Source: Bacteroidales bacterium (lineage in GTDB: Bacteria; Bacteroidota; Bacteroidia; Bacteroidales; WCHB1-69). Taken from it: a DNA stretch of 14,265 nucleotides. The stretch is from positions 1 through 14,265 of the forward strand of contig JAQUHH010000027.1 of assembly GCA_028683685.1 (NCBI GenBank), written 5' to 3'. The notes under the pieces are model-generated. The model was not told the origin of the DNA and did no database searches. It was given only the letters and a program-made list of their open reading frames with translations. The first letter of the stretch is position 1. Every line of letters starts with the position of its first letter. Positions 7,431 through 14,265 of the stretch are shown piece by piece. The translations under genes were made by a program, and so were the position numbers.

Positions 7431-8939
7431 TTATTTTTTTCGTAGAACAATTCTAAACGTGGTTCCTTTTCCAACTTGAGCACTTTTTACAAATATTTTC
7501 CCTTTGTGATATTTCTTTATAATTCGATATGCCAATGACAAGCCTAAGCCCCAGCCACGAGGTTTGGAAGTGTATCCAGGTTTGAAAATTGTTTGGAAAT
7601 CTTTTTTGGCAAGCCCTTTTCCGGTGTCGCTAATGTCGATGTATGCTCTTTTTGAATCTGTTGTAATTTCAAAATTAATATTTCCTGCACCCGACATGGC
7701 GTCTACTGCATTTTTACACAAATTTTCGATCACCCATTCAAACAAATATCGATTGAGTGGCAAGTTGATTTCATCAGCGGGATCGGAATAAATGTAAAAA
7801 TTGATTTTCGAGGAGGTTCTTGTTTTATAATATTCCACAAAATCATTGATCACTTTAACCAAATTCTCTTTTTTAAGCTCTGGTGAAGAGCCAATTTTCG
7901 AAAACCGCTGTGCGATAACATCCAGTCGTTGAACATCTTTCTCGAGTTCGGCAATGATTTCTTCGCTTACATTTTGCAAACGAAGCATTTCAATCCATCC
8001 AATAAGGGACGAAAGTGGGGTTCCTAATTGATGGGCCGTTTCCTTCGACATTCCAACCCAAACTTGGTCTTGTTCTGATCGCCGAGAAATGCTAAAAAGT
8101 AGGTACGCCACCAATAAAAAAACAGCAATGGCAAAAAACTGAACGTATGGGAAGTATCGCAATTGTGACAACAAAACCGATTCTTTATAAAACACAAAAC
8201 TTTTTCCCAATCCATGAATTTGAATTTCGATGGGCAAATTTTGTTGCGACATGTCTTTGATGATCGAATCCGCCTTTTCGGTAATGTGAAGTGAGTCCAA
8301 CTGCATATTTCCAAAAGTGATAATGCGCGATTTTGTGCTGTCGGTAATAATAACGGGGACAGAAGCCGAATTTACCACTACTTCGTTGAAAAATGATTCT
8401 ATTAAATCGTCAATTACAGTTCTTAAATCACTGTAGATTTGAGATTCTTTGTAATACAAATACATGTAATGTTTGCCATAGTAATTGATGGAAATAGGCT
8501 TGAATTGAGAAAACTCTTCCAAAAGTTCGCCTTCAAGAACACGGACAGAATCTGTGTTGATTTCGAAATTTACCGTGCCATTAATATTTCTCTCTTCATC
8601 GGTCAGGATAACGGGAATGGTTTTGTTGTTGGAAATAAGTTCAAGATAAAACGTAATATCTTCCGAAGATCCAGATGTTGCTAATTTGTTGTACGCTTTT
8701 GCCAGCAAATTGGCACGGCGGCGTTCTTCTTCTCTAATTCGCTCAAAAAACTCTTCGGTATAGTTGACAATTGCGGCTTTTCGTTGAATAGCATCGGCCC
8801 ATATTTTGATTTTGTCCCGCTCTTCGTTCGAAACTCGTTTAACCACAAAATTAGAATACACAATCGAAGCGGCAAAAATCGAGGTGACCAAGCCTATTAA
8901 TATCCATTTCCAGCGCTGTTTCGTATAATATATGTTCAA
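7431..8939 (-). CDS. Membrane sensor histidine kinase with duplicated periplasmic module
   Basis: The 502-residue protein has membrane helices at about 12-33 and 264-284 flanking a roughly 230-residue periplasmic sensor. The kinase core follows: H-box SKETAHQLGTPLSSLIGW with phospho-acceptor His303, N-box ENLCKNAVDAM (Asn406, Asn410), G1 DISDTGKG (435-442), F-box IFKPGYTSK (451-459) and G2 GWGLGLSLA (462-470), so it should be active. The sensor contains two copies of one module. IPVILTD (108-114) returns as VPVIITD (194-200), INTDS as MQLDS, PISINYYGK as PIEIQIHGLGK, and YYKESQIYSDLR (162-173) as FYKESVLLSQLR (250-261). An acidic/arginine-rich helix (61-75) follows the first membrane segment. 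No response regulator is encoded in the window, so the partner lies elsewhere. It is first of a run with the hydrolase gene. The signal sensed is unknown. Confidence 0.95.
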   Translation of the reverse strand: MNIYYTKQRWKWILIGLVTSIFAASIVYSNFVVKRVSNEERDKIKIWADAIQRKAAIVNYTEEFFERIREEERRRANLLAKAYNKLATSGSSEDITFYLELISNNKTIPVILTDEERNINGTVNFEINTDSVRVLEGELLEEFSQFKPISINYYGKHYMYLYYKESQIYSDLRTVIDDLIESFFNEVVVNSASVPVIITDSTKSRIITFGNMQLDSLHITEKADSIIKDMSQQNLPIEIQIHGLGKSFVFYKESVLLSQLRYFPYVQFFAIAVFLLVAYLLFSISRRSEQDQVWVGMSKETAHQLGTPLSSLIGWIEMLRLQNVSEEIIAELEKDVQRLDVIAQRFSKIGSSPELKKENLVKVINDFVEYYKTRTSSKINFYIYSDPADEINLPLNRYLFEWVIENLCKNAVDAMSGAGNINFEITTDSKRAYIDISDTGKGLAKKDFQTIFKPGYTSKPRGWGLGLSLAYRIIKKYHKGKIFVKSAQVGKGTTFRIVLRKK

Positions 8940-9059
8940 AATCTTGTTGTTTTAAAACACTAAAGTACAACAAAAGTTTTTATAGAATGTCGTGTTCATT
9001 TATTTTTGTTTAAATCCTGAAAAAAAACGTCTCCATATGAGCAACAAGAAAAAATTCCG

Positions 9060-9067
9060 TACGTTTG
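9060..9067 (+). promoter_or_regulatory. Candidate -7 promoter element (TACGTTTG) for the flippase gene
   Basis: This is an exact TAnnTTTG match 27 bp before the ATG at 9095, in the 155-bp divergent gap with the kinase gene. No TTTG appears at the usual -33 spacing. Its position supports the upstream ATG over the in-frame Met at codon 14. Confidence 0.4.
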
Positions 9068-9094
9068 TAGTGTGATTTAATTCATTTCAGATTT

Positions 9095-10453
9095 ATGATA
9101 AAGAATCTTTTTCTGCGTTTACTTCCCAACTTTATGTCTCGAAAAATTCGGAGTCGGGAAGGCATGCAAAAGATGACTCAAAATTTTGCATGGTTATTTT
9201 TAGATAAAGTGCTGAAAATGACCGTTGTAATGGCTGTTAATATTTGGGCGTATCGTTATTTGGGACCCGAAAATGTTGGAATTTGGAATTATGCCATCGC
9301 TTTTGTTACCATTTTAACGCCATTGGCAAATTTGGGCATTGATGGAATTGTAGTTCGCGATATTGTCAATAATCCGCTTCGCAAAAATGAGTTAATCGGA
9401 GCGTCATTTATGGTGAAACTGCTGGGAAGCCTATTTATGACGCTTTTCGCAATTCTGATGATCTATTTTCGACGACCCGACGATGTGCAGATGATGTACT
9501 ATGTTTTTATCATCGCTTCATCCAATGTTTTTCTTGCTTTCGACGCTATCGATTTGTATAATCAATCTCAATTGAAATCAAAATATACGGTTTTGTCCAA
9601 AAGCATTGGGTATTTGACCTGTGCGGTCGCGAAAGTGTTTTTGATTGTTTGGGGAATGAGTTTGGAATGGTTTGTATGGATGCAATTTGCCGAAAATGCG
9701 ATAGGAGCTTTGTTTTTGGTTCTTTGGTATAAAAAAAGTGGAGAAAAAATATCGACTTGGAAACTCGATTTTACGACTGCAAAAGACTTATTATCGCAAA
9801 GTTGGCCTCTTATTCTAACAGCAGGAATGATGTTTGTCCAGCAAAATATTGACCAAATATTTTTGGGCGACTGGGTAAGTGAATACGAATTGGGACAATT
9901 CTCGACGGCAGCCAAGCTGATTGCTCTTTTTGGTTTCATTCCCATGATTATCCAAAGTACAGTGGCGCCCGAACTGGCAAAAGCAAAAAGTCACAGCAAT
10001 GCTCTTTTTATGCTAAAAATGAATAAAGTGTATCAAATTATGTTTGTTGTATCTGTTTCATTAATCGCATTTTGTGTCTTTTTTGGCAAGTGGATTGTGG
10101 TGCTTCTATACGGTCAGGAATATGTCCAGGCGGGAGCTTTGATGGCTTTAATGTCGATTCGTTTGGTCTTTGTTAATTATGGCGTTGCCAAAGCACTCTA
10201 CATCACCAATTTCAATTTGTTCCGATATTTTCTTCTCACAGGTGTTGTTGGAGCCACTATAAATGTTGCTTTAAATTTTTATCTGATTCCGATTTATGAG
10301 TCTACTGGAGCCATTTGGGCTTCTATTTTTTCACTATTGATTTCTATTATCATTATTGATCTTTTCAATCCTTATACTCGCCAAAATTTCAGAAGTATGA
10401 TGAACTCTTTTTTCAATATTCCAAGCTATTTTGATGTCTTTAAAGGAAAATAA
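9095..10453 (+). CDS. Polysaccharide/oligosaccharide flippase (Wzx-like, MATE superfamily)
   Basis: The 452-residue protein is almost wholly hydrophobic helices, about twelve membrane segments by eye, as in Wzx/RfbX O-unit flippases that move undecaprenyl-linked sugar units across the inner membrane. The diagnostic N-terminal stretch is present: YRYLGPENVGIWNYAIAF followed by LANLGIDGIVVRDIV (about 53-89). A second family motif, PLILTAGMMFVQQNIDQIFLG, lies in the middle (about 236-256), followed by QFSTAAKLIALFGFIP and the GKWIVVLLYGQEYVQAG segment near residue 340. The cytoplasmic N-terminus is basic. A later start at Met14 is possible, but the promoter-like element fits the first ATG. It stands alone, with no glycosyltransferase or polymerase genes on either side. 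That is unusual for Wzx, so the lipid-linked substrate cannot be guessed from context. Confidence 0.92.
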   Translation: MIKNLFLRLLPNFMSRKIRSREGMQKMTQNFAWLFLDKVLKMTVVMAVNIWAYRYLGPENVGIWNYAIAFVTILTPLANLGIDGIVVRDIVNNPLRKNELIGASFMVKLLGSLFMTLFAILMIYFRRPDDVQMMYYVFIIASSNVFLAFDAIDLYNQSQLKSKYTVLSKSIGYLTCAVAKVFLIVWGMSLEWFVWMQFAENAIGALFLVLWYKKSGEKISTWKLDFTTAKDLLSQSWPLILTAGMMFVQQNIDQIFLGDWVSEYELGQFSTAAKLIALFGFIPMIIQSTVAPELAKAKSHSNALFMLKMNKVYQIMFVVSVSLIAFCVFFGKWIVVLLYGQEYVQAGALMALMSIRLVFVNYGVAKALYITNFNLFRYFLLTGVVGATINVALNFYLIPIYESTGAIWASIFSLLISIIIIDLFNPYTRQNFRSMMNSFFNIPSYFDVFKGK

Positions 10454-10755
10454 ATGGAACTTTATAACCGAAAATTTTGTTTTGGGCGAGTGTGTATTTT
10501 TTTGTTGTATTAGGTCATAAAATTCTTTTTTCTTGCTTATTTGTGATTTATTTTTGGAGAAGGGAATTCCAATATTCTAATTATATTAACCTGCTTATCA
10601 ATAAAATGAAATTATTTTGTAGGTTCTACAAAACAAGATTTTAAAACCCCCTGACTTCGACAACGCTTCACCCTAATTGAAAAAGGGAAAATGCAATTGT
10701 GCAAAACTGGTGAAATTAAATTTGCTAATTACAATCACGATTTTGTTAAAAATTG

Positions 10756-10772
10756 CGACGCCGTTGGTGTCG
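10756..10772. repeat. Hairpin, CGACGCC/GGTGTCG arms
   Basis: Seven-base arms with one G/T wobble close on a GTT loop; outer ATT/AAT bases extend the stem past a bulged G. The sequence resembles the GTCGAA-containing palindromes that recur between genes in many Bacteroidota genomes, but that likeness is from memory. Confidence 0.45.
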
Positions 10773-10781
10773 AATATTAAT

Positions 10782-10804
10782 AGCCCCGCATGAAATGCGG
10801 GGTT
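10782..10804. repeat. GC-rich hairpin, CCCCGCAT/ATGCGGGG
   Basis: Perfect 8-bp arms (10784-10791 and 10795-10802) close on a GAA loop, with a G/T and an A/T pair extending the stem. It is the only GC-rich stretch in the gap. A REP-like dispersed repeat is the likeliest reading. Only three T follow, so a terminator for the flippase gene, 330 bp upstream, is less likely. Confidence 0.5.
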
Positions 10805-10820
10805 TGATGTTAAAAAGTAT

Positions 10821-10883
10821 AAATGATTTTGGCGAAAAATTTGCTTCGATGTTGCAAATTTTATGACAAAATCAATTCATTTG
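10821..10883. other. Long AT-rich two-part stem-loop
   Basis: Outer arms AAATGATTTTG (10821-10831) and CAAAATCA plus CATTT (10867-10882, with a 3-base insert) enclose a perfect inner 9-bp stem (AAAATTTGC 10836-10844, GCAAATTTT 10854-10862) with a 9-base loop. It could be part of a structured RNA or of the inverted-repeat element around it; expression is unknown. Confidence 0.4.
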
Positions 10884-11082
10884 ATATTTATTTTTTGGAT
10901 TTAAAAAAACCGATTCACCCATTTCGTTGAATTAAGTTCTCTAAATAATTGATTAATTGGTGTTTGTAAAATGATTTAAAAAAAGTGTCGAAGTCAGGAA
11001 ATATTTCATATTTGATTAGCATTGAATTTTTTAGAACTAATCTAAATATTCATTGAAATTGATTAAGCATTATTCTGCAAAT

Positions 11083-11121
11083 AAAAAAAACTCAGTGCAT
11101 TAATGCACTGAGTTTTTTTTT
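11083..11121. terminator. Strong bidirectional rho-independent terminator
   Basis: A perfect palindrome with 11-bp arms (11091-11101 and 11102-11112) is flanked by eight A on the left and nine T on the right, so either strand yields a stem followed by a U tract. It lies 28 bp past the stop of the minus-strand lipoprotein gene, whose terminator it most likely is. It would also stop any plus-strand readthrough from the flippase side. Confidence 0.9.
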
Positions 11122-11148
11122 GTTTGATTGCAAAAAGAGGTTAAATTT

Positions 11149-11748
11149 TTAGTATCCTCTTTCTCGATAATATTGATTTTCAAATGAACCTTGAACGTAT
11201 ATTGTGTCTTCAAATGGAGGCAACGCAATTAACATCGAATTGAAATTTCCATTAATTTTAAAACGGATAGGATCACATCGGGTAATATTTACAAAGCTAA
11301 CAGAATCATCAAGTGATTGATAAACATAGTCATCGCTTAAGAAATAACGGATAACGGCTCCATCACAATAAATAGAATCAGGATTGCCAATGGCTTCACA
11401 GCGACGTAGAGTATCGGCAACACTAAAAAGATATTTTTTGGGAAAAACACCAAATTCATGACCGCCTTGAGAAACCCAATTAGTAATTGCAATTTCAAAT
11501 TTTTGAGTTTCGTTAATCAAACTGTTTAAAACTAAATATTTTCCGTGTATTGAATCTTGACGACTGGTTAAGGTGATATAATTGTCAAATAATACAGGAG
11601 TATGAGAGGTTCCATTTATTTTTACTGTCATTGTCATTTCTTCAGGTACTTCCAGTGGGTCTGGGCGAACAGTGTCCTCTTTACATGAAGCCAAAATCAC
11701 CAAACTAATGACTAAAAACGAAAATAATTTTTTACGGATTGTTTTCAT
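11149..11748 (-). CDS. Small lipoprotein of unknown function
   Basis: The 199-residue product starts with MKTIRKK, a hydrophobic stretch (9-20) and a lipobox ILASC, giving lipidated Cys22. The next residues, KEDT, are acidic and lysine-containing. This is close to, though one residue shifted from, the Bacteroidota surface-export signal, so outer-membrane placement is likely and surface exposure possible. After a proline-rich linker (28-37) the mature part looks like one small beta-domain: MTMTVKINGTSHTPVLF, then KFEIAITNW, then DTIYVQGSFENQYY near the end. This recalls DUF6252-type lipoproteins (short 'A.vnG..w.a' proteins), but I am not sure of that family. Cys117, Cys128 and Cys158 are also present. 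It is monocistronic, ends just before a strong terminator, and is divergent from the branching enzyme gene across a 190-bp gap in which I found no exact TAnnTTTG element. Confidence 0.85.
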   Translation of the reverse strand: MKTIRKKLFSFLVISLVILASCKEDTVRPDPLEVPEEMTMTVKINGTSHTPVLFDNYITLTSRQDSIHGKYLVLNSLINETQKFEIAITNWVSQGGHEFGVFPKKYLFSVADTLRRCEAIGNPDSIYCDGAVIRYFLSDDYVYQSLDDSVSFVNITRCDPIRFKINGNFNSMLIALPPFEDTIYVQGSFENQYYRERGY

Positions 11749-11938
11749 ATCTGCTATTTTATTTAATTTTCTACTTTTTTTTGTTTTTAAACACGGTAAA
11801 TTTAATCAAAAAAATATAAATGCAACTACTTACACTCAATTTTTTTATTTTAAATTCTCAAAAACATATTGGTATACGTTCAAAACTTATTAATGTTCCA
11901 ATTTTAATTGTATTTTTACTCTTTAAAACATTGCTCCT

Positions 11939-13936
11939 ATGAAAATCAAACTCGATTATGTTGAAAATGATTCTTTTTTAATGCCCTATAAAAAAGAGAT
12001 TCTTAATATTGTGGTTCAATCTGAAATTAGTAAAGCGATGTTTACTGGTTCTCCTAAAAACAAACTCATGGATGAAGCCAATGGTCATCTGTTTTATGGA
12101 ATTCATCTTGGGGAACAAAATATTGTTATTCGTGAATGGGCACCCAACGCTAAAGCTATTTTTTTGCTCTGCGATGCTTCGGATTGGAAACAAGATGAGG
12201 ATTTTGCTTTTCAGTCATTTGGTGATGGAAATTGGGAACTTACTCTTTCTAATAATGTCTTGTCTCATGAAAGCAATTATAAACTTTGGATTGAATGGGA
12301 GGGAGGTGCTGGTGAAAGAATTCCGGCTTGGGCTACTCGGGTTGTTCAGGACGAAAAATCAAATCTTTTTTCTGCTCGCTTTTGGAATCCTGATCAAAAA
12401 TATAAATGGAAGCACAAAGTACCTATTAAACCCATTACTCCGCTAATTTATGAAGCTCATGTTGGAATGGCACTCGAGGCAGGAAGAGTTGGGACATATA
12501 GTGAGTTTAAAAAACAAATATTGCCGAAAATTGCTTCGCAAGGTTATAATATTGTGCAATTGATGGCTATTCAAGAACATCCTTATTATGGCTCTTTTGG
12601 TTATCATGTTTCTTCATTTTTTGCACCCAGTTCCCGTTTTGGGACACCGGATGATCTAAAAGCCCTAATCGATGAAGCACATAGACTCGGTCTTTTGGTT
12701 GTTATGGATATTATTCATTCTCACGCTGTTAAAAATGAAGTGGAAGGATTAAGTTGCTACGATGGTAGCTTTCATCAGTTTTTTCATCAAGGTGAGCGAG
12801 GAAATCATCAGGCTTGGGATTCGAGATGTTTTGATTATGGAAAACCTCAAGTTTTAAACTTTTTATTGTCCAATTGTAAATATTGGATACAAGAGTTTCA
12901 TTTTGATGGTTTTCGCTTTGATGGAGTGACTAGTATGATGTATCTCAATCATGGTCTGGAACAAGATTTTTTATGCTATGATGACTATTTTAGTGAGAAT
13001 TTGGATATTGATGGACTTGTTTATTTGCGATTGGCCAATACTTTAATACATGAGATTAATCCAAATGCGATTACAATCGCTGAAGATATGAGTGGTTTTC
13101 CTGGTTTGGCAGTATCCGTCGAACAAGGCGGAATTGGGTTTGATTTTCGAATGGCAATGGGAGTTCCTGATTATTGGATAAAAATAATCAAAGAGTTGGA
13201 AGATGAAAATTGGAATGTGGGAGAGATGTTTTACCGCTGTACAGATAAGCGATTGGATGAAAAGGTAGTAAGTTATGCCGAATCACATGATCAGGCATTG
13301 GTGGGCGATCAAACGCTTATCTTCCGCTTGATTGGAGCCGAGATGTATTGGAATATGCATGTGGGGAGTAAAAATCTGAAAATTAGCCGAGGAATCGCTT
13401 TGCACAAAATGATACGAATGACTACTTTGGCAACAGCTGGAGGTGCTTATTTGAATTTTATGGGCAATGAGTTTGGTCACCCTGAATGGATCGATTTTCC
13501 CAGAGAAGGAAATAATTGGTCGTATCATTATGCACGTCGTCAATGGAGTTTGGTAGATGATTCTAATTTGCGATATCAACATCTTAATTCGTTTGATAAA
13601 GCAATGATAGAAATGGCGCAAAAAAACAATCTGTTTTTGCATGAAATAAAATATATTAAAGCAAATACGTATGACCAAGTTTTGGCTTTCTCTCGCGGAG
13701 ATCTTTTTTTTATATTTAATTTTAACCCAAATCACTCTTTTCCTGATTACGGTTTTTCGGTGCCAGATGATAAAGTGAGAAAGATAGAATTGACTTCGGA
13801 TGATATTATATATGGTGGTTTTGGACGACTGGATCTCAATATGGAATATACTCCTTCTTATACTGAGGAGGGATTTCTGCTTAAAATATATATTCCCAGC
13901 AGAACATTATTGGTAATGAGAGTTTTAAACAAATAA
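11939..13936 (+). CDS. glgB: 1,4-alpha-glucan branching enzyme, eukaryotic-type (GH13_8)
   Basis: The enzyme cuts an alpha-1,4 glucan chain and rejoins it by an alpha-1,6 bond, making branches in glycogen; it is cytoplasmic. An N-terminal CBM48-type beta domain (about 50-150, with REWAPNAKAIFLLCD at 65-79) precedes the GH13 barrel. The barrel motifs are intact: DIIHSH (257-262), DGFRFDGVTSMMY with nucleophile Asp328, TIAEDMSG with acid/base Glu382, and YAESHDQ with Asp451. IYEAHVGM, IQEHPYYGSFGYHV, FFAPSSRFGTP, GNEFGHPEWIDFPREGNNWSY and RRQWSLVD are nearly the wording of human and plant branching enzymes, not of E. coli GlgB, placing it in subfamily GH13_8. At 665 residues it is complete, with a C-terminal all-beta domain ending RTLLVMRVLNK. 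A further gene follows after 33 bp, probably in the same transcript. Confidence 0.95.
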   Translation: MKIKLDYVENDSFLMPYKKEILNIVVQSEISKAMFTGSPKNKLMDEANGHLFYGIHLGEQNIVIREWAPNAKAIFLLCDASDWKQDEDFAFQSFGDGNWELTLSNNVLSHESNYKLWIEWEGGAGERIPAWATRVVQDEKSNLFSARFWNPDQKYKWKHKVPIKPITPLIYEAHVGMALEAGRVGTYSEFKKQILPKIASQGYNIVQLMAIQEHPYYGSFGYHVSSFFAPSSRFGTPDDLKALIDEAHRLGLLVVMDIIHSHAVKNEVEGLSCYDGSFHQFFHQGERGNHQAWDSRCFDYGKPQVLNFLLSNCKYWIQEFHFDGFRFDGVTSMMYLNHGLEQDFLCYDDYFSENLDIDGLVYLRLANTLIHEINPNAITIAEDMSGFPGLAVSVEQGGIGFDFRMAMGVPDYWIKIIKELEDENWNVGEMFYRCTDKRLDEKVVSYAESHDQALVGDQTLIFRLIGAEMYWNMHVGSKNLKISRGIALHKMIRMTTLATAGGAYLNFMGNEFGHPEWIDFPREGNNWSYHYARRQWSLVDDSNLRYQHLNSFDKAMIEMAQKNNLFLHEIKYIKANTYDQVLAFSRGDLFFIFNFNPNHSFPDYGFSVPDDKVRKIELTSDDIIYGGFGRLDLNMEYTPSYTEEGFLLKIYIPSRTLLVMRVLNK

Positions 13937-13969
13937 ATTAGAATTAAAAAAGTGGAGTGAGATACGAAT

Positions 13970-14265
13970 ATGTTGATTGAAAATAATTATACCGTTTTTG
14001 AGAAAAGCAATGGTCCATTGCTGAAATCTGCTTTTTTAATTGCTCCAGATCTCGTTGAGTTGAGATTTGATGAAACAATTGGACTGAATTCAGAAGATCT
14101 TATTCTGTTGGAATATGATTATGAAAACAAGGATGAAAATACGAATCGTTTTTTAACCAAAAATCCAATCAAACCTCATTTTGAAAAACAATCTAAAGAT
14201 GTTTTTCATTTGAAAATTCCAAATTTTGAAGATTCAAAAAACCATCTAATAAAATATAATTCAGA
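13970..14265 (+). CDS. Truncated gene after glgB, possible alpha-glucan enzyme N-terminus
   Basis: An ATG at 13970 opens a frame that stays open for 98 codons to the right edge, so only the start is seen. A GGAG (13954-13957) lies 12 bases before the ATG and could serve as a weak ribosome binding site. The peptide begins MLIENNYTVFEKSNG and has no signal sequence. A hydrophobic LLKSAFLIAPDLVELRFDE segment (18-36) is followed by an acidic, strand-like region (EDLILLEYDYENKDEN, 42-57). I do not recognise a family with certainty. The short beta domain before the carbohydrate-binding module of type I pullulanases has a similar 'A.l.d...i.v.l' opening, and a debranching enzyme would fit next to a branching enzyme, but this is a guess from context. 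It is probably co-transcribed with glgB. Confidence 0.65.
   Translation, partial: MLIENNYTVFEKSNGPLLKSAFLIAPDLVELRFDETIGLNSEDLILLEYDYENKDENTNRFLTKNPIKPHFEKQSKDVFHLKIPNFEDSKNHLIKYNS

Larger units (their letters stand above)
10650..10998. repeat. 13-bp inverted repeats bounding a 349-bp noncoding block
   Basis: CCTGACTTCGACA at 10650-10662 is the exact reverse complement of TGTCGAAGTCAGG at 10986-10998. The block between codes for nothing visible but contains three hairpins. This could be the terminal repeats of a small non-autonomous element (MITE-like), or two separate copies of a dispersed repeat with a TTCGACA core lying in opposite orientation. I see no target-site duplication at the ends, so mobility is not shown. 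Confidence 0.5.
10454..11148. other. 695-bp gap without a convincing gene
   Basis: No open frame with coding character is seen on either strand between the flippase stop and the lipoprotein stop. The gap instead holds structured DNA: a 13-bp inverted repeat pair enclosing 349 bp, two GC-rich hairpins, one long AT-rich stem-loop, and a strong terminator at the right end. The first ~195 bp (10454-10649) are plain AT-rich sequence with a T run near 10496 but no good stem before it. Confidence 0.7.

Noticed and set aside
7427..7483. Longer start for the alpha/beta hydrolase at 7483
   Set aside because: It would overlap the kinase gene by 53 bp and add 19 charged residues with no family likeness. 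The ATG at 7426, 4 bp after the kinase stop, gives the expected N-terminus.
9568..9945. 125-codon minus-strand frame within the flippase gene
   Set aside because: It is antisense to conserved flippase helices, with no family likeness and no ribosome binding site.
10454..10520. Terminator directly after the flippase stop
   Set aside because: There is a T run near 10496, but the best stem before it (CCGAAAA with TTTTGGG) has a central mismatch and is not adjacent to the T run.
10650..10998. Complete insertion sequence
   Set aside because: No transposase frame fits in the block and no target-site duplication is visible at its ends, so only a non-autonomous or repeat reading remains.
11749..11938. 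Promoters in the divergent gap between the small lipoprotein gene and glgB
   Set aside because: No exact TAnnTTTG match was found on either strand; near matches are common in such AT-rich sequence and are not reported.
12009..12446. 145-codon open frame in another plus-strand frame inside glgB
   Set aside because: It overlaps the clearly coding N-terminal domain of the branching enzyme and shows no domain of its own.
13283..13735. 150-codon open frame on the minus strand inside glgB
   Set aside because: It lies wholly antisense to conserved GH13 motifs, has no recognisable domain, and has the basic, Ile-rich composition of a shadow frame.

Overview
This AT-rich window most likely comes from a member of the Bacteroidota. 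The supporting signs are TAnnTTTG-type -7 elements just upstream of several genes, lipoproteins with acidic residues right after the lipobox cysteine, a sensor kinase with an AHQLGTPLSS H-box, a secreted protein of a family I know only from this phylum, and mostly weak Shine-Dalgarno sequences. I see no tRNA, rRNA, CRISPR array, intact transposase, phage gene or secretion-system cluster. The window reads as core or housekeeping chromosome, with one repeat-rich gap.

Layout. 1-2700 is a minus-strand block: the 5' part of a secreted protein of unknown function (runs off the left edge), a membrane-anchored lytic-transglycosylase-like protein, and a secreted phosphodiester glycosidase (NAGPA-like) ten bases upstream of it. 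At 2964-4409 a plus-strand gene encodes a probably surface-exposed beta-helix lipoprotein. It converges on a minus-strand run at 4603-8939 that is transcribed in the order histidine kinase, alpha/beta hydrolase (monoacylglycerol lipase type), recJ. A long AT-rich hairpin lies in the convergent gap. At 9095-10453 is a plus-strand Wzx/MATE-type polysaccharide flippase. The gap 10454-11148 has no convincing gene but holds a 13-bp inverted repeat pair enclosing 349 bp, several hairpins and a strong bidirectional terminator. A small lipoprotein gene (11149-11748, minus) is divergent from a eukaryotic-type glycogen branching enzyme (11939-13936, plus). The branching enzyme is followed closely by a truncated gene (13970 onward), possibly another alpha-glucan enzyme.

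How they fit together. Most products act at the envelope: two glycan-active proteins, two lipoproteins, a lipid hydrolase, a flippase and a membrane sensor. RecJ (DNA repair) and the branching enzyme (storage glycogen) are the cytoplasmic exceptions. No single new multi-gene system is evident. The points most worth a second look are the duplicated sensor half of the kinase, the inverted-repeat-bounded noncoding block, and the pairing of the glycosidase with the transglycosylase-like gene.
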